Assembly: GCA_963680875.1 (NCBI GenBank)
Contig: OY804584.1
Coordinates: 91,882,031 to 91,946,030 of the forward strand
Direction: 5' to 3'
Length of the DNA: 64,000 bases
Source: Bathymodiolus brooksi
Taxonomy: Eukaryota; Mollusca; Bivalvia; Mytilida; Modiolidae
Below, one piece after another: positions 23,601 through 38,600 of the stretch. Positions within the stretch are counted from its first letter, which is position 1, and the number at the start of each line of letters is the position of its first letter. Below the pieces are notes generated by a model. It searched no databases. It had not been told where the DNA came from and saw nothing but the letters and a program-made list of their open reading frames with translations. The translations under genes and the position numbers were made by a program.

Positions 23601-26600
23601 TGCGTAAACGGAACATGTATGTGCAGAGATGAGTATAAAATGCTCGAAAATATCTGTATAGAAAGACGATTAGGAGATATCTGTTTAACAGATAAACATT
23701 GTTCTAATATAAAGCTTAGTGTTTGCAATGGTACTTGTACCTGCCAATCCAAATACATTCCGAATGGAAATATGACATGTAAATTACGTAACATAGGCGA
23801 TATATGTGATAGTTCTGATGATTGTAACGTAACTGTTGATGATAGTATTTGCATCAATTATCAATGCACATGTAAAACTGGATTCAAGCATTTCAGTTTG
23901 AACGAGTCACTGTGTATTCTCAGAACACTTTTTGATTCCTGTGAGAATAATTACGATTGCAGCGAAGCAGTGGCAAATAGTATTTGTAAAAATGATAGTT
24001 GTCAGTGTACATCCGGGTTTGCGCAAAGAGACAGCGGAAGTTGTGCTAAGCGTCGCGTAGGGATGCATCCATGTGTCACAGACTTAGACTGTTCCGACAG
24101 TATAAATATGACATACTGTGAGAGCAACAATACATGCTCATGCTACATGGGATACATGAGCGTACAAAATGGAACTCTTTGTAAACTAAGAAGACTTTCT
24201 GATGTTTGTTCTTCCTATGATGACTGTAATATTGCAATAAAAAATAGCTTTTGTAATCATAGTGAATGCAAATGCACATCTGGTTACCTTGGTGAATTCG
24301 GTAACCAGTCATGTCGTAGGAGGCAAATGGGGGACGTATGTTTCACTGATAACGATTGTTTTGATGCTGTTGAAGACAGCTTATGTCAGAATGGTACTTG
24401 TAACTGTGTTGTTGGATATCTTTCTTCGCTGGAACAAGACCTCTGTACTAAACGTAGGTAAACAAATACATAGATCACAAATTACATTAACATGACTTCC
24501 TATTTATATCAACTACTACAATATTTTGGAGTATGGGTGTTTAACACCACTCAATACTATTTCAATTATATCGTGATGGTCAGTTTTATTGTTGGGAGAA
24601 ACCAGAGTATTGACAAGTCACTGAAAGTGTCATCAAAACATCCATAAACCTCTAAAGAAAGCTTATTGTGAACTTTCCAAATTAATGATGGATTCGTTCT
24701 ATATTCAAACACAAATGAAAAAGCTAATTTCATTTCCTAGACATTTAATTAAGTACTAGAGATGCGGTTATCAAAAATGAATCATTCAGAGTGTTTAATG
24801 AGTCTTAGCTTCTCTGGTTACATTTGCCTTTCGTGGTGCACTCCATTTCGTACTTTAATGATAACACAACAAAACCAACGAAATTTTGGATACAACGAAT
24901 AATAATAAATGCACATGAAGTATATATTACTCCTCACCAATATGCATTGCCTAAAGTGAATGAAGGGTGGCTGTTTAACGCCAAATTATCAATTTTGTAG
25001 CTACACCATGGCGGGAACATGTTGGAGATGATAATGATTTCTGCTTTGTACTAGACCAGTATGCTTCGTTTGATTTTTATAGTGCTAGCTCAAGGGTAGA
25101 AATGTCACCCAACATTTTCCTGATTTCGAGCCAACCAGTATTTGCTCTTTCTCTTTATTGTTGTGCGCTTAACAGAGAAGCAACAAATACAAATTTCATA
25201 ACATTTGGTTTGGCCCGACCTGGACTCGAACACACAATATACCACACTCGAGGTGGGCTGTCTGCCCATTACACCACCACAAGTTTGAAAATATCAAAGG
25301 GGTAATCAGAAATCGTAAATCGCAGTAGGACAGACAACACAATGGCCAAAAGAAAAAGGACAAAAGAACAAACAGCGATCTACAAAACATTACACAGAAA
25401 ACTAAAGATAGATCAACACGAACCTCACTAAAAATCGGGAATAAGCTCAGACGCTCCTGAAGGGAAAGCAGACCCTGCTCCACATGTGACACCTCGAACG
25501 ATTGTGTTAGCATTGCTTAAATGACGAGTAGGACGGACACATGTGTAAAACTGAAAAAATGCTGAAAGTATCAAAAAGTAATAATTCAATTAATACTTTT
25601 TTTTCAGGAATAATAAATGATACGTGTGAAAATGAGAACGACTGTAAAATGGCAGTAACACATAGTATCTGTACTGATGCTGTCTGTTTATGTGTAGCAG
25701 GTTACGATGAAATAAATAATGGCACTGAATGTGTTAAACGTATGTATATTTTCTATTATTAGTTCTTTTACCTTGGCATGCAAAATCTTTTATTGTTTTC
25801 ACTGTGGTTTTATGACTATGTGTCTCATTTAGAATAATATACTGCACAATTAAACGGACACCTTTTATTTTTTAATACATACAGTTTAATGATCAAACTC
25901 CTGCTTTACAATATTCTATTCAGCCCAGGTTAGCTGACTTAGCTCTCCTGAATGTGTACATACTCATTTGCATGTAGGAAAAAAACAAATAAGCACATTA
26001 TCATAAAAAAATCTTCTTCTCCTTTTTGAAACATACTTACATATTTTGGAAAATGAACTACATGCATTTGACGATGTATAATTTAATTATATATGAAAAA
26101 ATGACAATACACAATCCCAAAAATAATTCTTAATAACAAATAATTTGATCTTAGTCGTGACATACCCCCGGTATTCATCGGTACATTTTGGCATGATAAT
26201 GGTCGTAGAACGGTGGTAACTCTCACTTCCAATCCAAATGAAATCACAGTAAGTGGAACATATTTGCATGACCACATCATGTCACTAAGAAGCGAGATTT
26301 GGACACACAGCACTAACTTAACCCCGCAACTTTTTGTTGAGGTGTCTAGGTCAGGAAGGTGGCCGGTCATGTATGTGTTGAGGTGTTTGTTCTAGGTCAG
26401 GAGGGTGGCCGGTCATATATGTATTGAGGTGTCTGTTCTAGGTCAGGAGGGTGGCCGGTCATGTATGTGTTTGCTAGGATTATCGATTTTGCTTCTGATT
26501 TTACGTTGTTTCGGTGGAAATTTAGTTTGTCCATTGTATAACTGACATACAATCACTTTACATGTAACAAATTTAACGACTCTTATATTTAAGGTCCAAC

Positions 26601-29600
26601 GTCCATTGGAGAAACATGTTTCTTTCCATCACAATGTGAACACATTGATGTTAAGTCTGTATGTGAAGAAGATCAATGTATGTGCCCTTCACAACACTTT
26701 GTTTCTGACAACAACCTTACCTGTGTTAAATGTAAGTAAAGATTTGTTTCTGACAACAACTTTTTCTGTGTTAAATATAAGAAATGTAGAAATTTTTCTT
26801 GTTCTATTTAAAAACCAATTTTTACATGCTGTTCTACCAAGAGTTCTAACATACCAAAGGTGTAACCAGAACCCGTAGCGTCAATGGATAAACATTTACA
26901 TACATATATGTATGAATAACGTTTAAATGTAGGTGGTGAATATCCGACTTATCAAGAGATGTAGATGACGGTTTGTGTTCGACTCGATTTGATCATCGTG
27001 GTTGGACTTCATTTACGTTTAACCTTCTATTAGATGCACGTACCATAAACAAGTAAGATGATTCCACTAGAGGATAGATACAAAACCTATTTATCTATCC
27101 TGTTTATGCCCTTTGGTTTTGTTTTGGACCCAAATGCTTTAAAATTATCTGGCTATCCTCTCTTTTGAATATGAGGATACCTCATGAAGGATATACCAGA
27201 AACGTGTCGTGTGCACTAAATTGTATTTTATTACAACAATGCAAGCATATCAGTAATGCAAATTAAGACAATCCGAGTAGCACGAACTCTCATGAAAAAT
27301 TAGTAATAGGGCAGAGTCCTCCAGATCGGTAGCATATCATTTCCCTTTCCGGAACAATTACTAAATTATAGTACCGCTTAAGTAAACAAAGAAATATGCC
27401 AGACGGGGAAACAATATAAGCCCACTGTACATATAGATAAAGCAAAAACCAGTAAAGAAACATAAAGCCTAAATAGCCAAATATCAGCCTACACGAACTT
27501 CAGCTGGATAGGACACAACATGCTTTGAAAGGACCAGCTTCACCTGATCCATGCATATCACTCGATTGCTACGACGAGTCTTGGAAATGGACATTATCAC
27601 CTGATCCATGTACGACATACGAAGTTTACGAACAGACGTTATCGATATCACTCCTGGGACCATTGCATTATGCAAACCACGACACATTTGCCTCCAGTTT
27701 AGCATATTCCAGATGATTAGAATAAACCCAAATAAAATTTATCAGTAAGATGTCAAAGGGGTAATAATAAACCGTAAATCGAAGGCAAAAGAGCAAACCA
27801 TGATCTACAAAACACTACACAGAAAATTAAAATGTAGCAATACTAACACACTATAACCGGGGGTGAACTGAGGAGTTCCTGCTTCACTATTGGCGCCAGT
27901 CGTATTACTCTTCCGAAACCATGGCTTAATCTTAACTAATAGAAACTCTTGGTTCAGTAGCTTCCTAATTAACAACAACCCTCTATCAACGAAATCATGA
28001 ACAGATCGTTTAACCGATCTGAAACACATTGCTTCCTACAATGCACCATTTTTCTTGACATTAGTCTGGCACACTTGGCTCTACCACATTTATCATGAAC
28101 AGATCGTTTAACCGATCTGACACACATTGCTTCCTACAATTCACCATTTTTCTTGACATTATTCTGGCACACTTGGCTCTACCACATTTATCACCTCTTA
28201 CTACAGAAGTAGAAACAATTATCTATTTTTTCAGTAAAATGTCATTTTTTCATGTATTTTCGGTCTTGATTTTGTCTCGCTTAATTACGTGTAGCAATAA
28301 CAGAACAATTTATATTCTGCATTCTATCAATTAGTAATGACAGATACATTATAGGAAAACATATTCGAAGTCACTTATATGAAGAGAGATCAGTTTGATA
28401 ATGCTATGTAAATATAGTTCCTCTACACACGTGTGCAGTAAACACCATTTGAATAATTGTATAACAGCCGAACAAATAATAGTTTTTTGTATGCTATGAA
28501 AAAGAAAATAAATAGTTCTTAAATATTATCATTTTTTTTTTTATTCTTAAAATGTATTTGAATTTGTACCAGCTGATTAATTCCCTGGAGTGTAACAGGG
28601 TACATCAAGAGAAGCTTGGACTTTTTATTAGATTTGTAACAAGCAAGAATTCAGAAAAAAATGTTGTTAAAAAAAACAACAGCCGAACAAATCAACAAAT
28701 ATACAATAGGAAATACTGTTAATAATAGTACTATACACTACATTGATTAGAATGTAATACAATTCGAGATTTCAATATTTAATTCAATCACAGAAGAAGA
28801 GTTTGAAGATACCAAAGGTGTAGTCAGAATCTGTAAATCGAGAGGACAGACAACACAATGGACAAAAGAAAAAGTACAAATGGACTAACAACGATCTGCA
28901 AAACATACACATAAAGCTAAAAGATCGAGTAACACGGACCCCACTAAAAACCGGGGGTGAACTCATACCAAGTGAAATAAGCTTAATGTAATGTATTGCC
29001 AATTAGCAAATGAGGCTAGTGACGTGTGGGCACATCTATTCAATAATTGCTGCGAGCATATTTATTACCAGTTAAATCTTTCGAAACAAGCTTATAGTAA
29101 CATGAAAACGGTTTAATGGCCGTCAATATCTAATGTAATACGTACAATACGTTTCTGGAATAATACATTCCAAACTGTCTATAAAACACCTATAAATAAA
29201 CATGTTGGCTTCTGGAATAATACATTCCAAACTGTCTATAAAACACCTATAAATAAACATGTTGGCTTCTGGAATAATACATTCCAAACTGTCTATAAAA
29301 CACCTATAAATAAACATGTTGGCTTCTGGAATAATACATTCCAAACTGTCTATAAAACACCTATAAATAAACATGTTGGCATAACTATATGTAGATTTAT
29401 TATCACATGGAAATGTGAGAAATAACATTGCTATAATGTATATAGAAATATTTCAAATTATGTACACTTATATGATCGCGTCGTGTTAGATCATTTTCTT
29501 ATGTTCTTGTTTCAATCCCTGTAGATCGTTGTTTGTCCGTTAGTCTTTTTTCTTTTGACCATTGCATTGTCGGTCCTTCTTCGATTTACGGATTCTGATT

Positions 29601-32600
29601 ATCCTTTGGGTATCTTTTGACCATTGTATTTTCGGTCCTTCTTCGATTTACGCATTCTGATTACCCCTTTGGTATCCTAAAACTGTTCGCTTTATTAGAT
29701 TCGAACCTCCGGTAAGTTGCTTCCTTAGGTACCTCAAAGTAACAATTTGGTTCTTACGAAAAGATTGAAGACACAAATGCGGTAATCAGAAGCCGTAAAT
29801 CCAAGACGAATAGACAACACAATGTCCAAAAGAAAAAGGACAAAAGGACAAACAACGATCAACAAAGCAGACACATAAAACTAAAGATCGAGTAACAGGA
29901 ATCCCTCTAAAACCGGGAGTGGTCTCAGGTGCTCCGGAAGGGTAGGCAGTTCCAGGATAATGTTCGGATATTTCAAGTTAAATTATTGGTCCCCATTGCG
30001 TCGACGCAGCGAGGTTTGGATGCGATTCATATGAATTACTACTTGTGTTAACAAGTAATTAGGATATATTCTTAAATAATTACATTACGTTCGTTTTTCA
30101 TTGAAATGTTACAATATGATTGGTTATGAAGTGGTCACATGATTATAAAAGAGATGTTCCACATCCCAATGAAACTCAAATCCGAACTTGCACGTACCTC
30201 CATGACGACGTCAGATGTAAACAATCAATGGCGTAGTAATTTCCAACAGCAAATAATCTAACAAATAAAATTCACAACGAAAAATTAAACTATATTAAAT
30301 TTTGGTGTGATTTGAATATAATTATAAGAATTGAATGCATTCTTTTGAAGTTTCATTGGGGTATGAAAGCGTTGACCGAACTACATTTTCAACATAGCGC
30401 TTCATTGAAAATATACTTCGGTCAACGCTTTCATACCCCAATGAAACTTCAAAAGAATGCATTCAATTCTTAATTGAATTTATGCATAAAAACAAGTATA
30501 TACGAATCCAGACATAGTATACCAATCATTGAACTCAAACAATGAATTGTTTATATACACGAATGTATGTGTTAGGTATACAATATGATTAAAAGAAGAC
30601 GTAAATAACAACCATTAAAACAACGGGCATCATATAAGTATATTATTCTATTAATAGACATTTGAAAAGCTATCGAACGTTTGATGTAACATTTGTTGGA
30701 TTATTTTAAGCACAAACACCGTTTTCAATTATTTAGCAGTGAACAAATATCTACATTTGCCTGTAATGTGTAATATTTATTCTCTCTCTTTTACATTTCC
30801 TCATTATAACATTTTGCATAAATCTTGACTAATGCACAGAGATAAGGACGGTGTGGAATGAAAGAGTGAAGTGATTGATTGTGTAGATATCTGTAAAACG
30901 CTAAGGCATTTTTTTCTGCTACATAATGGCTGAATCTAAAGTTCAAGGTCCCGGTCAATGTTATTGAAAATAGAATTAGTTTTACTTTCACATAATTTCC
31001 ATAAACATCATACTCATCTTTACTGCCCTTCTATCCTATAGTGTCGTCTTGGGGATAGTAGAAGAAAAACTCGATACTATAATGATCGAATGGTCCCTTG
31101 TTGAGAAAGCAAAGGAAATACTCTAATAATGTTAATACCGAGGGACAAATATCTAACAAAGCACAGAAATGATATGGTTAAAAACGATTGTGTTGGGTGA
31201 ATGACGTGTACGCAATATTATACACGTGCATTGGAAATCTGGAAGGCATGTGTTGTTATTCAACGATAGATTAGAACGTCAAAAACAAAAAATCTATAGC
31301 TTCCAAAATAAACGTTCAATGATTATATTTCTTGTTTAAACGTACACCATGGAAGCAGATATTACATATTTATTAAGTGTTGTTTAAACATAGGCAGACA
31401 TTACATATTTATTAAGTGTTGTTTAAACATAGGCAGACATTACATATTTATTAAGTGTTGTTTAAACATAGGCAGGCATTGCATATGTATTAAGTGCTGT
31501 ATAAACATAGGCAGATATTACATATTTATTAAGTGTTGTTTAAGCGTACTTAATGGAAGAAGACATTACATATATATTACGTGTTGTTTAAACGTACATG
31601 ATGGATGACAACTTTACATATTTATTACATATTTATTAAGTGTTGTTTAAATGTACACCATGGAAGCATACACTGCATATTTATTAAGTGTTGTTTAAAC
31701 GTATACCATGGAAGCATACATTACATATTTATTAAGTGTTGTTTAAATGTACACCATGGAAGCATACATTACATATTTATTAAGTGTTGTTTAAACGTAC
31801 ACCATGGAAGCATACATTACATATTTATTAAGTGTTGTTTAAACGTACACCATGGAAGCATACATTACATATTTATTAAGTGTTTTCTTTATTGGATTTC
31901 TAACTACTGTAGACCCGCGGAAGATTGAAGATCGATGTTCAAAGCACTTTCAATGTGTTTCTACTGTGAGGAAAAGTGAGTGTGGAAGAGGTCAGATCTG
32001 TCAGTGTAGGACAAATTATTTCACAGATAATAATGGAACTTTCTGTAGAAGATGTAAGTATAGATTATTCAATACAATGGTTGGTTGGTCGATTGGTTTA
32101 TGGTGTTTATTATTGCCACTTTCAACAATATCTCAGTTATTTCGTGGTGGCCACTTTTATTGGTGGAGGCAACGGAGAAAACCACCGACCTGTCGCAAGT
32201 CACTGACAAGCTTCATCACATAATGTTGTATCGAGTACATCTCGCCATAAACGGGGTTCGTGGTGAGAGGCACTGATTGCACATGTAGTTGTATATCCAA
32301 CAACCATACGATCACGACCATGCCGGCGCCCTATTCAATATAGGAAAAGTTTGAAAATACCATAAGCCGTAAATCGAAGAAAGACAGAAAACAAAGATCA
32401 AAAGAAAAAGAACAAAATAATAAACAATAATCTACAAAATACTACACAGAAAATTAAAGATCGCGCAACACGAGCCTCCCTAAAAACGGGAATGAACTCA
32501 GGTAGCCGTCGTTGTGGTGACTATATGGTATTTGAATTTACATCTAACTATGCAACCAAAAACATTCATCGCCACTACTGTAAAACCAGGGGAATTTTGC

Positions 32601-35600
32601 AAACAAGAAAAGTTTGAAGATACCAAATGGATAATCAGAATCCATACATCGATGGACAGACAATGCAAATTTAAGATTGCAAGCATGTTTCCAATGACCG
32701 TGGGTAACCTATTGATTGATTGCTACCATCAATGGTCTGTACAGACCTTACATGATTAATTTGTTAATCTTATGTCTTCTCATGTTAAATAATTCCTAGT
32801 AAGAATAACATTTGGATTATTTTCATTTTGAGATCAAGTATATTCATGATATTCATGTAGTGTACCATATAACAACGGATGTGTTATAGGGATTACATTT
32901 ATACACGTATCATGTTCTTGATAGTCTGTTTAATGCAGAGGGTAATTAAGCTATAACAAATATGTACTATGATTTTCGTTTATTTTTTTAATGTTTTATA
33001 CAATTTACAATAGTTAATGTACGTGTTAAGTCATCACTTTATTCCTTGTTTTGTTTAACTCATTCAGATCCTGCACAAATAGGAGAAAGATGTTTAACAA
33101 CTGTTCACTGTAAATCTATACCTGACACCAAATGTTTACAGAATGTATGTACGTGTACGTATAAGTTTGAACCATCATCAGACAGATGGTTCTGTCTTCC
33201 ACGTAAGTAATTTGTATATTATGGAGTATTAAGTCATCATAATTTCATCGTCGTTAATCTTCGTCTTGCGTACAGTTTTTTAGATTGTCCATTTTTGATT
33301 GCCACTTCGGTATTGTCTAACGTGTATTTATTATCTACAGCTGATCACGCTGTGATTTCTCATCTTTATGAGTAGAGAGTAATCATATCGTGATCAGCCG
33401 TGGGTTATCGACGTTGCCATAAAACGAAATGAAATGAAAGGAAAGATGAGAAAGAATACAATAATGTAAAATAAGATATGATATTAGCTGATTTTAGTGA
33501 TCCTGTTTACTTGCTTCCAAAACATTTAAAATTATTTGGCTTTCAAATGTTGTTGCTTTGAGCATACTTGAAGGTTATTCCAGAAACGCATCGTGCATCT
33601 AAAATTTGATATATACGTTTTTTTGATATCGTATTGTGGATAATAATGAAAAGGTAGAAATAGTGTACACGACCCGTTTCTGGAATAACACATAGATTGG
33701 AAAGCCCAATGATTTAAAAGTCTTTGAGAGCATGTAAACCAAAGCGCATAAACAGAATGGCCAATATCTGCTAAGGTCACCCATGCCTGATAGATTTCGA
33801 TACAATTCAGTATTATATTTGAGTGAGTGAGTGTGTTATTGTTGTTTATCGTCAAATGAGCAATGTGTAGCATCAAAGCAAGAAACGTTTGATGAGATGA
33901 CAATGATGTCCGTTTGGTACAGACCAACTCGCTTAATCAGACATTTATAGTGCTATTTCACTGGGGCTTATGGTTTTTTGTTTCGTCCAGAAAAAGTTAG
34001 ATTTTTTTTTTCCCTCTACCAAAATCAGAATATTTTTTTCAGCATCATTAGGAATCAGAATATATTTTTTTAGAGACAACCATACACCCCCCCCCCCCCC
34101 CACCCCCTGGAACTTAAATGGTCCATCCCTAAAATGATTGGAAAAATACATAAAATAAGACAAATAAATAGCTTTGACAATTTCTGACAGCAGTCAAAAA
34201 GACACATGAAAACATCCGGCATATATGGATACAAATTGCTTTATTATATATTATGTCTCGATACAAATTTCTTTATTATATATTATAGCTCGATACAAAT
34301 TGCTTTATTATATATTATGTCTCGATACAAATTTCTTTATTATATATTATGTCTGGATACAAATTGCTTTATTATATATTATGTCTCGATACAAATTTCT
34401 TTATTATATATTATAACTCGATACAAATTTCTTTATTATATATTATGTCTCGATACAAATTTCTTTATTATATATTATGGCTCGATACAAATTTCTTTAT
34501 TATATATTATGGCTCGATGCAAATTGCTTTATTATATATTATGGCTCGATACAAATTGCTTTATTATATATTATGATTAAATAATATTTAATTGAGGTGT
34601 TCTGACAGTTTGGAATGCTTTTCGTTTTTCATTTGATTAACATACGTTAGCAAATTGATATGCCATTGTTTAGTATATTTCACCATACTTTGTTTCCTTT
34701 TTCTTTATAACATGCACAGAGTGCTTATTTATATAACAGGAGAACGAATGGGTATTCCAAAACCTACAAATATATGGCTAGGGGGACTATGTAATTTTAA
34801 AGACGAAACACCATGTCCACAGTGGAACATAACCAACCAGAAATGTTCTCGTGAAGATGGTCGGGTAAACACTAGATGTCGCTGTAAACCCGGATATGCT
34901 AATATATATAATCAAGGAGAATGCAACGGTTTGTAAAATTATGAATAGGTCGTATATTTTCTTTGACAAATTTAATGTTGATAATGAAGGTTAAATCTGA
35001 CAATTATAAAACATATAACAATATGAACAAATTCAGTTACACACATGATCATCCGTGATATGTTATGTTTGTCGTAATCATAATCAGGTCCTTTCCTCAT
35101 TCATGACACATGAGCGGATGTGTAGCTATAGTAACACGATGCCACTAGTAGAGAATGAACTGATTACCCTCTCGGAGCGCCAGATTTCACCCCCGGTTTT
35201 AGTAGGGTTCGTGTTGCGCGATCTTTGGTTCTCGGAGCGCCAGATTTCACCTCCACTTTTAGTAGGGTTCATGTTGCGCGATCTTTAGTTCTCGGAACTC
35301 CAGATTTCACTCCCACTTTTAATAAGGTTCGTGTTGCGCGATCTTCAGTTTTCTGTGCAGTGTTTTATGGATCATTGTTTGTCCTATTATTTGTATCGTC
35401 TTTTCTTCTTCGAAAGGACGAACAATGATCTACAAAACACTCAACAGAAAACCTAAGATATAGCAACATTGAATGCAAACTCAACCCCGAAATTTCCGCT
35501 CAATCTTTATTTTTTTGTGAAGTGTTTTGTGGGTCATTGTTTGCCTTTTTATCTTTTTCCCTTTGGACATTGTCAGAAATGCTCTATAAATTACATCATA

Positions 35601-38600
35601 AGGATATGATAGGAATATCGTAATAATGGAACGAAATGTAAAATAATGTGAACAAATCAAGTTACACAATTGCACTCATAACACAAGCATGTATATTTAT
35701 GATTGAGAATAATCTAAGAATTAATGAGAATGTATGTGGTTAAGTTATTGATGTCTACTATGAGCCCATGAAATTAGATTAGCACAATCACTTTTTATTT
35801 AAGTACCTGCACCATGCCAGGAATGTGAGCGGTCATGTATTTGTGTGTTAATGATATCAATTGTTCCTCTTTCTACGATTCGTCTATTTGATATTGTAAC
35901 TGTTCAGACAGTGTGATATTTTTACTTTTCATTTTTATTGTCACTTTCAGTTTTTTGTATTTTTTTTTTTATCGTGACAACTAGACTTAGAGTGACAGGA
36001 AACCCAGGACAATTATAACAAGTAACAGGTGAATTTACCGGTCTCTAGGTAGGAGTCTGAAAACATTAACATTTGAGGTGGGTATCGGGTCGCGAACACA
36101 CGTCAGTGTTGTTAGATCGTGTAATGAGAGGTTAACGAGCTTAGTAACTCGAACACCGAAACCCGTTGTAAATAAATGTATGAAATTCAACTTAATACAA
36201 ACTAAGTATATTCCACCCCTGTTTTATAAAAGAGTTCGTGGTGCTCGATCTTTAGTCTTCTGTGTAGTATTTTGTCAGACATTGCATTGTCTGTCTTTTT
36301 CTGAGCTTCAAATTACTTATTTTTAAACTTTTTCTTTTCTTTTTTTTTCATTCATATATATATATTTTTTTTTTTTTTAACTTTTCTTATCTGAAATGAT
36401 AATTGTCAATATTCTTGACACGGTCAATGATTTACATATTTTTACAGAGGTACAGACTTATTATATACGGCTAAATATAACAGACGAGCTTGGTTGTTAC
36501 CCAAAAGATAAAGACCACCCACGTTGCTACACGTTTACAGAAGCTCAGTATATCAAACAATATTCAAACAATAATACTGGCAAGTTTAGAGACATGAAAT
36601 TGAGGATACAGGTTTTAGGGGTAAAATGACATTTAATACACCCAACTGGTTATAGTCTAATTATTAGCAATTATATTTTGGTTCAAGGTTTATCATTGTT
36701 TCACTATTATGTCTTTCGATAGCCTTAGGTTCTATTTTAGGGGTAATATGACATTCATTAACTGTTTATTCTCTAATTATTGGTAATTATATCTTGGGTC
36801 AAATTGTATCACTGTTTTCCAATTATGTCTGCCGATTGCTGTGTGTACTATCTAATAGTTAAATATGGTTAAGGCCTTTGGCTCTTCTTTATGTTAGAAT
36901 AAATAAAAACGTAGATATCAAAATTAGTGCTCACGACGCGCTAAATATATGACAACTTCTGTCTCGTGCAGAATAAATATAGTATGTACAAAGCTCAAGA
37001 CTAGGACTCGGTGTTCCCAGTCATGTGTGAGTGTTTATATTTTACTCACATGTGGAAAATACTCGCATAACTCAATCCGACAAAATAGATTATGACTCCC
37101 TCCATCCCCGAGCTTTCTAAAATACATTTCTTTAATCAATTACCCAATGCAGCATTAACTAGTTTAATCCCCCCACTTTTTATTGAAGTGCCTGTACCAA
37201 GCCAAGAAAATGAGCGGTCATCTATTTGTGTGTTATATCGATTTTTTGCCTTTTTCTACCTTTTTTCTCTAATAGATGTTGAAACTGTTCCGACTGGGTT
37301 GCATTTTTTTGTTTGTCAATTTATTACTAACTTTAGGTTTTAACATATTTACTTTAGCTCTATAATGCATTCAACAACACCAAACTTTGGTCACGGTTCA
37401 TAGCTTCAGAGGTAGTTAATATGACAGCGATACCGACCGGTCTACAAGCCAGTGCTCTGTTACATATCACCGAGGATTACTATGATGTGATGAATGCCAC
37501 GGTGTTTAGAGACATGTTATTGGACTACTTAAAGAGGTAGGAATTTTCAGTGAACTGGGGCTCCTTAATCCTCCTTAAAGGGAAATAACTCCCTGCAAGA
37601 CGTATCATTTTACAATCAAAGACAGAAATGTGCAAATATACTTGAATTAAGATAATACATGGGAATTGTCGACTGTATAACTACTATTGGTAGAATACGA
37701 AACAATTATTTTGTAAGCTTTTAATTCAGAAAACAAAATAACAACGAAATCTGGATGCAAGGAAGATGACGACTGTTAAACGGTTTTATCCCGCCATATA
37801 TTGTGCCTGTCCGAAACCCGAACATGGATTTCCAAGTCTATTTGTCGTAATAAACTTTTATTAATAATATGAAACCGGCACGGCCTTAAATGCTCGCGCA
37901 TCTGAAAATTATCTGGCAATTTCATCAAAAGTGTCGAGATTTTTTGGGCCGAGATATATTGGGGACGACTTTTTTTAGGGCCGAATCTAGTCTCATTCAA
38001 TCGAGCTGTCGTTCCTTTATTCGAGTTATCGTTCCTTACGAGAGAGGGTACGAGACATCAGGATCACCTTAGCGCTTTATGTTAAGAAGATCTCCATTAG
38101 TTGAGTGTGTTAGTGTGTTACCCGGAAACCGGTGTTTACAAAACGTAAGGAACGATAACTCGAATAACAAATACAAAACGTAGAATTTTTTTTTCTTCGA
38201 CAATATGTTCAGCCATGTTTGTTAAAAAATCCTAAGTATACATTTTATACCATAAAGAGCTCGCTTAAGCTCGCATATCAATAATTATTGAATTTGTAGG
38301 CATAATGGAATTCTTGGAGAAAGCTACCTAAGGATAGGACAACCATACAAAGATAATATTTACACAGATGGTAAGTTTAATATCCCCGCAAGATACGAAT
38401 AGCTTGAAGATACCAAATGGGTAATCAGAATCTGTAAATCGAAGAAGAATAGAGAACATAATAGCCAAACGAAAAAGGACAAACAACAATCTACAAAATA
38501 TACGGCATATAATACTAAAAATCGAATAAGGGAACAACCATTTAACTTGAAGGGGGTGGGGGTTATGGTTTTTTTCTAAAAAAAATATTCTGATTCCCAA

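Noticed and set aside
29123..29428. 101-codon minus-strand frame with four 19-residue repeats
   Set aside because: By-product of the 57-base minisatellite.
31605..31928. 107-codon frame with a repeated [20 protein letters not shown] peptide
   Set aside because: It arises from the 48-base minisatellite (a multiple of three) and runs across the exon 6 acceptor in the wrong phase.
34206..34580. Three overlapping frames repeating a [14 protein letters not shown] peptide
   Set aside because: All three come from the 32-base array, which lacks stops in the plus frames; no splice or start context.
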